From Aedes albopictus (Eukaryota; Arthropoda; Insecta; Diptera; Culicidae), in NCBI RefSeq assembly GCF_035046485.1, contig NC_085138.1, forward strand, positions 334,883,312-334,947,311: a stretch of DNA of 64,000 nt, written 5' to 3'. The first letter of the stretch is position 1. Each line of letters starts with the position of its first letter. Made by a program: the position numbers and the translations under genes. Below the pieces are notes generated by a model that was given only the letters and a program-made list of their open reading frames with translations, did not search any database and was not told the DNA's origin. This document shows, in pieces, positions 1 to 10,447 of this stretch.

Positions 1-1905
1 GGATTTGGAGGAGAAGAACGCAACGAGGGCGGTAATGCTGCAGCAAGGGACTCGACAGAACGTGGAACGTTACAAACAGAAGCGGAAACAGCAGACCCGC
101 CTCTTTCGGGATAAAAAGCGCCACCTGGAAGAAGCGGAGTGTGAAGAAATGGAACTGCTGTGCCGTTCCCAATAGACACGGAAGTTCTATCAGAAGCTCA
201 ACGCATCCCGCAACGGCTTCGTGCCGCGAGCCGAAATATGCAGGGATAAAGACGAAGGCCTCTTGACGGACGGACGTGAGGTCATCGAAAGGTGGAAGCA
301 GCACTTCGATCAGCACCTGAACAGCGTGGAGAACGTAGGCACGGGAGCCTACGGCAACGTAGGAAACGACGACGCCAGTGCAGCGGAGGACGGAAATGAA
401 CCAACTCCCACGCTGAGGGAAGTTAAGGATGCCATTCACCAGCTCAAAACCAACAAAGCAGCTGGTAAGGATGGTATCGCAGCTGAACTCATCAAGATGG
501 GCCCAGAAAAGTTGGTCACCTGTCTGCATCGGCTGATAGTCAGGATCTGGGAAACCGAAAAGCTACAGGAGGAGTGGAAGGAAGGGGTAATCTTCCCCAT
601 TCACTAGAAAGGCGGCAAGTTAATATGTGAGAACTTTCGAGCGATCACCATTTTGAATGCCACCTACAAAGTGCTATCCCAGATCATTTTCCGTCGTCTT
701 TCATCTGAAGTAAATGAGTTCGTGGGAAGTTACTAAGCCGGTTTCATCGACGGCCGGTCGACAACGGACCAGATCTTCACCGTACGGCAAATCCTCCAGA
801 AATGCCGTGAATACCAGGTCCCAACGCATCACCTGTTCATCGACTTCAAAGCGGCATACGACAGTATCGACTATGCTATGGAGCTATGGAAAATTATGGA
901 CGAGAACAGCTTTCCCGGGAAGCTGACTAGACTGATAAGAGCAACGATGGACGGTGTGCAGAACAGCGTAAGGATTTCGGGTGAACTATCCAGTTCATTC
1001 GAATCTCGACGGGGACTACGACAAGGTGACGGACTTTCCTGCCTAATATTCAACATTGCGCTGGAAGGTTTTATGCGACGAGCCGCAATAGCCGGGGTAC
1101 GATCTTCACGAAATCCGGCCAATTTGTCTGTTTGGCGGATAACATGGATATTATTGCTAGAACATTTGGAACGGTTGCAGAACTGTACACCCGCCTGAAA
1201 CGTGAAGCAGCAAAGGTCGGACTGGTGGTGAATGCGGCTAAGACAAAGTACATGCTGGTAGGTGGGACTGAGCGAGACAGGACAAGCCTTGGCAGCAATG
1301 TTACGATAGACGGGGATACTTTCGAGGTGGTAGAAGAATTCGTCTACCTCGGTTCCTTGCTAACGGCTGACAATAACGTGAGCCGTGAAATACGAAGGCG
1401 CATCATCAGTGGAAGTCGTGCCTACTATGGGCTCCAGAAGAAACTGCGGTCAAAAAAGATTCACCCCCGCACCAAATGTACCATGTACAAGACGTTAATA
1501 AGACCGGTGGTTCTCTACGGACACGAGACATGGGCGATGCTCGAGGAGGACCTGCAAGCACTCGGAGTTTTCGAGCGACGGGTGCTAAGGACGATCTTCG
1601 GCGGGGTACAGGAGAACGGTGTGTGGCGGAGAAGGATGAATCACGAGCTCGCTGCACTTAACGGCGAACCCAGCATCCAGAAAGTGGCCAAAGCCGGAAG
1701 GATACGATGGGCAGGGCATGTTGCAAGAATGCCGGACAGCAACCCTGCATAGAGCGCAGAGAGCACGATGGGCGGACCAGGTGGAGCGTGATCTGGCGAG
1801 TGTTGGGCGTGACCGACGTTAGAGAGCTGCAGCTGCAAATCGAGTAGTATGGCGGTAAATTGTTGATTCAGTATTATCATGAATTTGATGTTAACTAAAT
1901 AAATG
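1..1905 (+). mobile_element. RTE-clade LINE, copy 1 (entered at window edge)
   Basis: The 5' part lies outside the window. The sequence starts in the linker between endonuclease and reverse transcriptase and runs to a 3' end near 1903 with an AATAAATG-like tail. Content, order and C-terminal motifs match the RTE clade. It is clearly the same family as the minus-strand copy at 31.5-35.8 kb: the linker and the C-terminal domain align almost residue by residue. Relative to that copy about 45 bp are missing near 1749. Confidence 0.9.
2..1752 (+). pseudogene. RTE reverse transcriptase, broken copy 1
   Basis: Encodes the linker, reverse transcriptase and C-terminal domain of an RTE-type ORF2 protein, which would reverse-transcribe its own RNA at a nicked target. 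Visible in order: NKAAGKDGIAAELIKMG (about 445-510), FIDFKAAYDS (RT motif A, about 838), RRGLRQGDGLSCLIFNIALE (motif B, about 1008), then YLGSLLTADNNVSREIRRR and RWAGHVARMPDS at the C terminus. It is dead: in-frame stops at 173, 605 and 734, a frameshift near 1085-1130, and motif C reads ADNMDII, so the catalytic ADD is lost. The frame is 2 up to the shift and 1 after it. Family assignment is firm; no host function is implied. Confidence 0.9.
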
Positions 1906-1975
1906 AAAAAAAGGATGAAAATGGGAAAACTATGCTGAAGATGGGATCCGTTCCCCTATTACAAACTATTGTATA

Positions 1976-2186
1976 TCCCTTTCGTGACAAACCAGCACAA
2001 TTGCGCTGTCTAGTGGTAACAGGTTTGCATATTTTCATCTATTTAGACTTTGTTTTAAGTGATGTAAACTGTTTCCATAACTCAGCCATATGTGTGTAAA
2101 CAAACTTTTGTTTACGTTGCCTGTGAGATTTACCACAACAAGGTAAACAAAAAGAAGACAAAAACGTAAAACATGAAAAAGTGTTA
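1976..2186 (+). repeat. TA-flanked DNA element end, TCCCTTTCGTGAC family
   Basis: Starts at TA (1974-1975) followed by TCCCTTTCGTGACAAACC. The same terminus occurs inverted at about 24935-24965, followed by TA, and the next 150 bases also match in inverted orientation. This marks the end of a TIR transposon family with a TA target. The second terminus of this copy is not found, so it is partial. About 70 bp of it (2121-2187) recur as a direct repeat at 2978-3050, beyond the next element. Confidence 0.65.
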
Positions 2187-2967
2187 AAAGGTGTCCACGA
2201 TGAAATTGGCACACAGAAAATATTGTATAACTTTTTATTGCATTCGCCAAAATAGCTATATTTTGACCATGAATAGTAAGTATATCAAATATGTGTAGCT
2301 GATACCATAAAATTTTCATTAAAATTGGTTGAGTATTGGCGGAGATATCGTTGAAACAAGGGAATTGCCACTTGAGAATCTTGTGCAAACAAACATTTTG
2401 AAAAATATCACTTTTTTGTCGTTTCAGCTCTGGCGCCAAAAATACTGAACCGATTTCAATGAAAATTTTTAAGCAATGAAAGTATGTATGTAGAAGTAAT
2501 TTGCCAAAATTTCATTCAATTTGATCATACAGTTAAAAAGTTATAGCCGTATATGTCGCACTATGTCATAATAAGCAGATGTGGTTTTTGGTATAGTGAA
2601 ATTCAAACTGCTCTTACTTTGAAAGTACTCAACAAAAATGGCTGAAATTTTCACTGTCAACGATCTAATTTTTACTACTTAATTGATATTACGTTAAGAA
2701 TATCGAGTGAAATTTTCAAACATTTTGATGAGGTAACAAAAAAGTTATAGTTAAAGCAATTTCTTGAAATGGGTGCCCAAATTTTCTAAAATCTCATTCT
2801 ATGATATCGACAATATCTGCGCCAATACTTAACCGATTTTAATGAAAATTGTATGGTATTAGCTACACATAATATACTATTCATGGTCAAAAAATTAGCT
2901 ATTTTGGCGAACGCAATCAAAAGTTATACAATATTTTCTGTGTGCCAATTTCATCGTGGACACCCTT
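2187..2967. mobile_element. MITE with long terminal inverted repeats, 0.78 kb
   Basis: Left end AAAGGTGTCCACGATGAAAT and the right end read as near-perfect reverse complements, and the match continues through about 200 bp with drift (left arm 2187-2390, right arm about 2815-2967). It is flanked by TA on both sides (2185-2186, 2968-2969). No coding capacity is seen, so it is a non-autonomous TA-inserting element. It sits inside the TCCCTTTCGTGAC element. Confidence 0.75.
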
Positions 2968-3106
2968 TATCTGTCGCATATGGGATTTACCACATCAAGG
3001 TAAACAAAAAGTGGACAAAACCGTAAAACATGAAAAAAGTGTTATCAGTCGCATATTTTTTATTTCCGATTTATCCAGGTAGTAAAAGCTAGAAATCGGA
3101 AGATAA

Positions 3107-3270
3107 GGGGCTGTTCATAAACCACGTAGACATTTTGGGGGGAGGGGGGTCTTGCCAATGTGTATGCTTTATACAAAATTATTTTCATTTGTATGGATAA
3201 AAGTCTACGAGGGGGGAGGGGGTGGTCTGAGTTAGCCAAATTTTTGTCTACGTAGTTTATGAACAGCCCC
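3107..3270. mobile_element. Small palindromic MITE, TAA target duplication
   Basis: 164 bp beginning GGGGCTGTTCATAAACCACG and ending with its near reverse complement, flanked by TAA (3104-3106 and 3271-3273). Inner G-rich runs and a CCACGTAGAC motif link it to the larger element at 34268-35249 and, more loosely, to the one at 22771-22937. The TWA duplication suggests PIF/Harbinger mobilisation (inference). Confidence 0.8.
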
Positions 3271-3794
3271 TAAAGAGTAGTGAGGAAAAATAATTGTTGT
3301 TTTGTTGGGAAATCTAAGAGTTCTCCCAAGTTGAGCCATTTGTATGGAGATTTCACTTTTTTGTGCTCCGTCCCGAAAGGAATATTATACGTGTATGTTC
3401 TATACTGCCTATGATTGCAAATCAGACCCATATTTAGGTTCCAATTCATATGGGACAGTTATGCGATCATAGGCAGTATGTATGCATATATGTTTGGGTG
3501 GCCCAAACTTAAATGAAAAACAAAAAAAATCTTAAAATGTTAAGTCTTACTTCCTGAATCGGTTCTGCTTTGAACTCCCAGATGCTGCGTTCAAAATTTG
3601 AGCAAAATGGATTAAGCCCAAGGGGACGCTCAACAAGTTTTAAGTTAGTATGGGAAAAGTGGCCAAATATATGCAGAAATCTTAAGTTTTCGATGTTTGC
3701 CGCTAGGTGGCATTGGAAGCGTTTAATGATAAAACCCTTACGTATTATAGTAGGTGACTAACTAGTGACTATATACCAAACAACGCCTGTTCAA

Positions 3795-4716
3795 AAAGTT
3801 ATACTTTAGGTAAAGTGAGGCGAAACATTACGGTTATTTTTCCAGTACATGTAAAGGAATAGGGTGGGGCAGGGTAAGATGGGTCGCATAAGGATGGATC
3901 ACCATAACTTTGTAAATACAAATCGTATTGGTTTGTATTCGTCCGCTACTCTTTAATACACTAGTTAGCTATGCTAAAAGTCGATAAAAAGTTCATTAAA
4001 TACAAAAGATGATGTTAAACGAGCAGTTTTGAAAAGTGATCGATTTTGCACCGTGAAAAAAGTGCGGGGCAAGATGGGTCACCTTTTAAGTAATTCACAT
4101 TTTCTCAACGAAAAACGTCAAAATATATGATTTGTTCTGCATTCATATACGCTCCATATCCAAACTGAGTAAACAAGAGCTACTAGTAAACATTTTATAG
4201 ATTTATTTGGAATATAAAAAACTTTACGATTTGAGTGGTCCTAAGGCGACTTGAAAATCGATGTTTTCACTAAAAAAATATCATAATTTTATGTTATAAT
4301 TTTGAGTGTTCATTCCGCTTGATTGAAGTCATTTATGAGATAGTCTTGTAATAAAAAATAAATAACTTTTGAATGCTCCAAAAATACGCTCAAAATTGAA
4401 GGTGACCCATCTTGCCCCGCGGCCGTTTATATGGAGATTATATGGAATGTATCGCATAAGAAAAATGGCTAAAAACCATTTTATTTTTTATTTCCAATGA
4501 GAGTGAATAATTTTTCAATCAATGTCCCAAACTTTTGTATATTCATGCTGGTCATCTAACAAAATTATTAATATAAACAAAACATGAGTAATGCGCCCAA
4601 ACATGGCACTGACCCATCTTGCCCCGCGACCCATCTTGCCCCGTCCCACCCTACATAATACCAATAATGAAATCTCAATGCTTCGCCTCACTTTGCCCAG
4701 GGTAAATATAACTTTT
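3795..4716. mobile_element. Outer MITE split by an inner MITE
   Basis: The termini AAAAGTTATA...AAAGTGAGGCGAA at 3795-3825 and the inverted GCTTCGCCTCACTTTG...TATAACTTTT at 4679-4716 define an element of only about 130 bp once the inner insertion (3862-4651) is removed. No ORF. Boundaries are approximate because the TIRs are imperfect. Confidence 0.65.
3862..4651. mobile_element. TA-flanked TIR element, GGGTGGGGCA ends, 0.79 kb
   Basis: Left end GGGTGGGGCAGGGTAAGATG, right end ...CTTGCCCCGTCCCACCC, with TA at 3860-3861 and 4652-4653. The motif GGGGCAAGATGGGTCAC recurs internally in both orientations (about 4070 and about 4400). Long AT-rich centre, no coding capacity. Inserted into the outer element at 3795-4716. 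Confidence 0.8.
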
Positions 4717-6985
4717 CTCACAGACATCAGATTACTTAGAGGTCTTCGATAAAGTTGTTCAAGCTTCTGTTATGCAGTGCTCCTCAAATTATTGAGGAAT
4801 TCCAAACTTCAGCGCTGGATAAGTAAATGATTTATTTAATTTCTTGATATATCCCTGCCATTCGGTATGCACCAATAAACCAACTTTCTTTGTATTCATG
4901 AATCCTCACTGGCTAACCAAGCTATTTTCTCATCAAACATTTGGTGAGTAAACTTTTGATACCAAATCATTAGCACACATTTATGCATAAAAAAATTTAC
5001 ATTGATCTTAAATTTGTGACCTAACACTATACAAAATACCACAGCTTTTCCACTTCAATTCGGAGCCACTTTATTTGCCATTTCTATTCCATCCGCCGCA
5101 AAAGTGCCTTCAAAATGTCAGAGCCTAAAACCATTAACGCAGGATGAAAAACCTAAGCAAATAGCAAGTATTTCAACGTCGGAAATTGAGTCCAACGCAA
5201 CAACGGTGGCGCTACCGTTGGATGTTGGTTCGTCCCACCCACCATCAAGTGCCCTTCCCGCACGATATCACCGTCAAGTAGTCCCCACCCACCACCTACG
5301 CACGCCCCGCACAATAGGTACTACTGAGACCATCATCAAGAAAGTGGCCTAAACCGCACGATGACGACGAGGAGTCGCCGCCAGGAAAAACTCGGAAAAA
5401 TATGCCGAGTGGAAGAATCGTAACGTTGTTGCGTTATAAATAATTCATGACTTAATGGAGAAATGAGAGGACGGCTTGAGAAATATTTAAAGAATGTAAT
5501 AACTACGAACCTGTGTGTTTGCTTGGTTTGCTTGCTTCGTACAAAACGGCTGCAGGTAGGTTGGATCGCTTTGGGAAATGGGTGGGTCTGCTACCGTGTC
5601 CACCCTCCTTTCACAAAGGACCCTTTTTCCTTGAAAAGGAATCCTTTCCGCTACGGTGGCACCTAAATTGGCACGTTTCGGGCAAGGCTTCACAGACGAA
5701 TCACGCCCTTGCACACGTTCGGGATTTTCATTGCTCGTAAGACGACACAAAAATTAACCTCCTGACCTGGAGCTAAACCGCTAATAAAACCGCACAGAAA
5801 TATTCTTCCCAACTCCGCACTTTAATCTCTCACTTTGGCGATACCACAAAAACCACAGCAGCCAGCGCGCGGGTGTAGCCTTTCAATTAGCTTCGGGTTA
5901 ATCGGCTCTCCACACAGAAGAAAAAAAAGATGAATAAACATGGAACATCCTTCTTGCGACACGCTCCAATTCACACGGCTTGGACCGCAAATTCGGCGGC
6001 GGCTTTTTCATCCGATGATGTCGTATCAATTACGCTTTTCACACGTTCACTCGAAAGCACACCCGAATCAGAAATCTACTTTCTTCCTTGAACAAGGGTC
6101 CTGTCACCCCCTGGTTTTATCGCCCACTTCAGTACCACATCAATAGATGTAGAGACACACACCAGAAAAAAAAAGTGCAGTTTCGCTCGTGGTGTAGCAG
6201 CAGGACCTCGCGCACGCCAGCACCGGAGAACACGACGGCTACGACGTTATGTTATGAAACATCCAGCTCCGACTAATCTCCTCTCTCGCACGGACACACG
6301 TACGGCAGCATAAATTTCTGGTATCCTTTTTTCTTCTTCCCTCCCTGGTTGTCCCGAAAACATACACGTGAGACAGACGTGCTGCACACGCAATGCTAGT
6401 ATCTCTCTCCGCAGGGTTTGGCTCTCCCGTCAGCTATGCTTCCTACTGCCGGGTAGCAAGGGGATGAAATTTTCCTCAACACTGGGAGCATAATGAGAGA
6501 GCGCGGAAAATCCGGCGAAAAACTCTCTAAGGTATTTTCTTGTGAATCTGTGGGTGAGCTGCATCTCACTATGGTGAGAAGGAATTAAAGGTTTCGTCAA
6601 GTTTGTTCCTTTCTACTGTTGAGAGAGAAGAGTATCGTAGTCCTGCCTTGCGGAGTTTCTTTCTCTCGCGGTGACTATGTGATGTGGGAAGGATACGAGA
6701 TGGGTGAGGTTTGGCGCTGCAGCACGGCAGAGGGTGAAATATTTCACTATAGAAAAAGGGAATAACAGTGAGCCTTTACTAGATTCGAGCAGATTCAAAT
6801 GTGTTGCGTATCCTTGCGCGCCTAGCTGCAACGCATGAGAAGCTCTGATACAATACATAGTTTCGCACTGCAACATATTGGATGTAAATAACACTACAAA
6901 TAAATGTGATGCAAGATAACGTTTTCATCATTGGGTTTCAATTCAAATTTTAAACCTACGGTTAATAAAACCTGACAAAGCAAAA
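4717..6985. other. Unassigned, less AT-rich block
   Basis: About 2.3 kb in which I cannot identify a gene or a repeat. Roughly 5040-6560 is more GC-rich than its surroundings and has many CpG and pyrimidine-rich tracts. Short ORFs occur (for example 5104-5352, 82 codons) but show no recognisable domain or convincing splice structure. It could be a promoter or 5' UTR of a gene lying elsewhere, or an old unrecognised element. Confidence 0.3.
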
Positions 6986-6989
6986 ATAA

Positions 6990-7273
6990 TGTATCCAGCG
7001 GCTGAGTATGAAATGTTCCTCCACCGGAAGCTATACCTAAGATGGCAACCCCACCACGATGGATAGGAGACCTTAGGTCAACAACCTACTGTTCTCGAAA
7101 CCCAAAAATCGTTACAGAAACCGAAAATGAAAGATTACAAACTGATTCAACGGCAACGACTTCTAGCGCGAAATAACGGACAGAAATTGGAACTTGGAAT
7201 GTATTAACCCTTGCCCAGCAGGGTAAACTGGCACAACTAGCCAATGAGGCTTGCCGTATGAAGCTTGAGACCC
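6990..7273 (+). pseudogene. RTE LINE copy 4, 5' piece (start of endonuclease)
   Basis: Bases about 7170-7273 read, in one frame, TEIGTWNVLTLAQQ followed by GKLAQLANEACRMKLET. GTWNV is the conserved opening of the RTE apurinic-type endonuclease, which nicks target DNA for target-primed reverse transcription. The piece stops at 7273 where a DNA transposon begins. The next residues of the endonuclease, LGLSEVRW, are found in the same frame 15.3 kb away at 22604. An in-frame TAA lies about 15 codons before GTWNV. The 5' limit is approximate. Confidence 0.75.
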
Positions 7274-7275
7274 TA

Positions 7276-7967
7276 CCCGAGCAGGAGCGATTACTGACAC
7301 ATAACTGCAGCATACCAAAGTCAGGTATCATACCTAGACTAGTTATTGGTAGGTTATCCTGGTACTGAAAATAACTTACTTTGGTATGTTGTAGGTATTA
7401 ATAAAATACCTCAACCAGTTATTGGTTTGGTTTTGAGGACTGCATGAGGTATTACTCAATTATGGAAAAATCGCTATTTGTATGGAAAAATCGCCGATTA
7501 TTATTCAGATATTACCATACCTGATGTCACTATTCACGTGTTATGCATAGAATACCCACCAGTTATTATTTAAGGTATTTTACCTCTTATGCAGGGCTGC
7601 TTAATACCTCATTCAGGTTGTCGGTAGGGCCCATATAGCCGAGGCGGTAAACGCACGGCTATTCAGCATGACCATGCTGAGGGTGATGGGTTCGATTCCC
7701 GGTCGGTCCAGGATCTTTTCGTAAAGGAAATTTCCTTGACTTCCTTGGGCATAGAGTATCTTCGTGCCTGCCACACGATATACATGCAAAATGGTCATTG
7801 GCAGAAAAAGCTCTCAGTTAATAACTGTGGAAGTGCGCATAGAACACTAAGCTGAGAAGCAGGCTTTGTCCTAATGAGGACGTTACGCCAAGAAGAGAGA
7901 GAGGTTGTCGGTATTCTGTTTTCCATACCTGAGTTTGTTATTTTTCAGCTATTTTCTCCTGCTCGGG
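7276..7967. mobile_element. MITE with CCCGAGCAGGAG ends, hosting a Feilai SINE
   Basis: Perfect 12 bp termini CCCGAGCAGGAG and CTCCTGCTCGGG, flanked by TA at 7274-7275 and 7968-7969. The interior carries repeated AGGTATT/AATACCT motifs in both orientations. Removing the SINE (7627-7901) and one target copy leaves about 405 bp. No ORF. It landed exactly at the TA bordering the next element. Confidence 0.75.
7627..7901 (+). mobile_element. Feilai-type SINE, full length
   Basis: tRNA-related head with A box TAGCCGAGGCGG (about 7637) and B box GGTTCGATTCC (about 7690), a tRNA-unrelated body with CTTGGGCATAGAGTATC and GCCACACGATATAC, and a GAAGAGAGAG tail. It is flanked by a perfect 12 bp target duplication AGGTTGTCGGTA (7615-7626 and 7902-7913), showing LINE-mobilised insertion. 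It would be transcribed by pol III from internal promoters. Recognition as Feilai rests on the body sequence typical of Aedes. Confidence 0.9.
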
Positions 7968-8229
7968 TACCCGATCAGAAAGGCATAACAAAATTATAAC
8001 CGATTGAGTTATTTATTTCAAAGATTTTTCATAACAGAATGAGTCATAAAATTCGCCGGTTAGGTGTTAAAATAACAAAAATTATAACTAAAATTGCTCT
8101 AGTCATAACATAATTATAACAGGTGTTGATACAATTATAACAAGCTTATAACAAAAAAAAAATAACATTTTATTTTTAGTAAAAAGTTACTGGCATAAAA
8201 AAACTTCTCCACATAGTATACATAAAACC

Positions 8230-8312
8230 CAGGGATTCGAACCTAGGACGGCTAGAACCTAGAACAGGAGCTCGTCGTTTTTACCAGTGAGGCCATCGCA
8301 GCACTTGAAGTG
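8230..8312 (-). other. tRNA-like sequence in left arm
   Basis: On the minus strand: GATGGCCTCACTGGTAAA (A-box-like), then GGTTCGAATCCCTGGG (B-box-like) about 50 bp later. Spacing resembles a tRNA, but I cannot fold a full cloverleaf with a CCA-compatible acceptor. The similar segment at 21340-21425 on the plus strand lies in the opposite arm. Read as a tRNA-derived relic or pol III promoter, not a tRNA gene. Confidence 0.5.
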
Positions 8313-8429
8313 AGGGGCGATATAAGCTGAAATGGTTCTTCATATTGGTAGCTCCTCTATAAATAGACTCGCTGATCCAACATACCGGAGAGGGGAAGTA
8401 TGACGTCACCAAACCCAGTTATCACGTCA

Positions 8430-9640
8430 CCATGCACGACACTGCAGACTATGTAGTTCCTCAGCTTCAATGTCGTGCACGCTTGTTGTGTACTAGAGCC
8501 AGAGCGTTTGCTACTTCGGAGCTGGAGCCCACATCGCTGTACTTACGCGAATGGACGCCACACGAAACTGTTCCCAATACAGTTGATAGCAATTATATCT
8601 TCGTGTTAAACTAAGTTGAATAGATAGCTAATGACTTTCAAATAGTGAAAAGTGTGGAACTAAGCACTAGTTGCGCCAGCGTTTATTTAAATGTTTAAAG
8701 CGTTTTTTGGCTTGTTTTATTTCATTATTATTAATTAATGATATTCCTTCTGCAAAGTTGTTCAATAGTATTATGGTGCTTAAGTGGTGAATGTTTCGGT
8801 AGGAATATTCACCGCAAATTCTTGCAGGAATATTCCCTTGGAGGAATTCATGAATGAATTTTTTACAGGATAGAAAAAAGCATTTCCATAATGAGTCATT
8901 GGTGTAATTGCCGATAAAATTTGTAAAGAAAGCTTTCGATAAATACTTGAAGTAATTTGTTTTCGAACACAGAGCGATCAGGAAATCCAAGGGGATATCA
9001 AAACACTTCGTTTCGCTGTTGAACTGAATATTTTATTAACTCTAACAAAACAACTACACTTCATTTGCTAGTACATGGCTATTTCGATCGGCAGACATGC
9101 ATACCCAGATTATCTATGCGGAAAAAAAGCTGTTGTTAATTGTAGTGATATTCACAACAGAGGCTGAGTGACCACATACTAAGAAATTTCGAAGAAATTG
9201 GAATTGGATTGAAAAGTTTAACTTTAAAACTAGAACTTAATTAATTACTGAGATCCTTCCGAATTTCTGATGGATTTTCCCTGATGGAGAATCCTTCAAG
9301 GAATTTGTGATGCATAGGCTGAATTAATTTGCTAAGAATGTCTTAAAGAATCTCCCTTTTGGATTCTCTGAACAAATTCTCAAGGGACGAAATGTATGTT
9401 GGATTTTAAACTTAAGTTAAACCTTGCGGGAAATCCCTATCACGAATGATCTGTATACTGTACAATTGAATTTGTATTAGTAGTTTAAGTTGAGAGCTCC
9501 GACAGATCAAAGGCGACCAGATCGGTGAAATATAATTGGTGAATTGGAATGTGTTTTTATGTTCTATGATCAGAGATGATGGAGTGGTTTACTTGGGATC
9601 CCAACATGTATATGAAATAATCTTCCAACAAATCCTTGGG
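8430..9640. other. Unassigned AT-rich DNA
   Basis: I see no gene, clean repeat or inverted structure here. The short ORFs are AT-rich and lack domains. Confidence 0.4.
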
Positions 9641-10130
9641 GCAAAGTTCTTTGAAGAATTCAAAGAGGAGGTCATGGAAAAAGTCATGGAGGAATTGTTG
9701 AAGAATTCCTTAGAGAATTAAAGAATTCCTTACCCGGATAAATACGTGGAGGAATTTTTTATGATTTTTTTGCAGCAATTCCTGAAGGAACCCTTTGAAA
9801 GTTATTGGAAAAAATCTCTAGAGGAATTCCTTAGAGGAATTACCGTAGGAATCTTTAGAATATTTTTTTGTAGGAATCATCGGAAGCCTTTCTTAAGAAA
9901 TCCTTGGAAAAGTTGCGGAAGAATTTTTCAACCACAATTTCTAGAGGAATTCTAGGGGAAATCCCTTTAAGAACTTTTGGAGAAATATTTGAATATTTGA
10001 CTGGAGGATCGTCAGTAAGAATTCACGTAGCAATCGTTGAAAAAACTCTCGGAGAGATCTCTGGAAGAGCTTCTTGTGAGCTCCATAGAAGACCTACATG
10101 AGAAATACTTTTAATATCTCTAGTAATGTT
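9640..10130 (+). repeat. Degenerate GGAATTCC/GAGGAATT array
   Basis: Imperfect tandem arrangement of 12-15 base units around GAGGAATTCCTTGAAGGAA, purine-rich on the plus strand. Open frames through it are Glu/Lys/Leu/Phe-rich by-products of the unit. The same unit type recurs at 25.3, 43.7, 46.7, 53.4, 55.5, 57.7 and 58.9 kb. Confidence 0.7.
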
Positions 10131-10186
10131 CCCTGAGAGTACTCCGTAGCCATCCATAATAAACAGACAACCTGCAAGACATGTAC

Positions 10187-10265
10187 AAAATCATGTAAAC
10201 AAATATAAACGCTGCGGTTCAATATGTAATTGAACCGCAGCGTTTATATTTGTTTACATGATTTT
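10187..10265. repeat. Perfect 37 bp inverted repeat, 5 nt loop
   Basis: Left arm 10187-10223 and right arm 10229-10265 are exact reverse complements with loop ATGTA. The arm contains GCTGCGGTTCAAT next to the loop. No mismatch over 37 bp implies recent origin or maintenance. No repeat family was recognised. Confidence 0.9.
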
Positions 10266-10447
10266 TCCACTTGAGAGCCAAGGACTTCTCGACAACTTCG
10301 ATGATGAGTGATGATCCAAACTTCCTAGGACAGCAGAATAATGAGATTCAACATATAAAATAGCTCGTAGTAGTGAACAACTTTGCTGAACATATGAACT
10401 GTGCAGGTGATCTGGATCATGATAAGAAACATTTAAAATTAACAAAT

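Noticed and set aside
7637..7710. A genuine tRNA gene in the Feilai head
   Set aside because: A and B boxes are present but the cloverleaf is not complete and the sequence continues into the SINE body with a target duplication.
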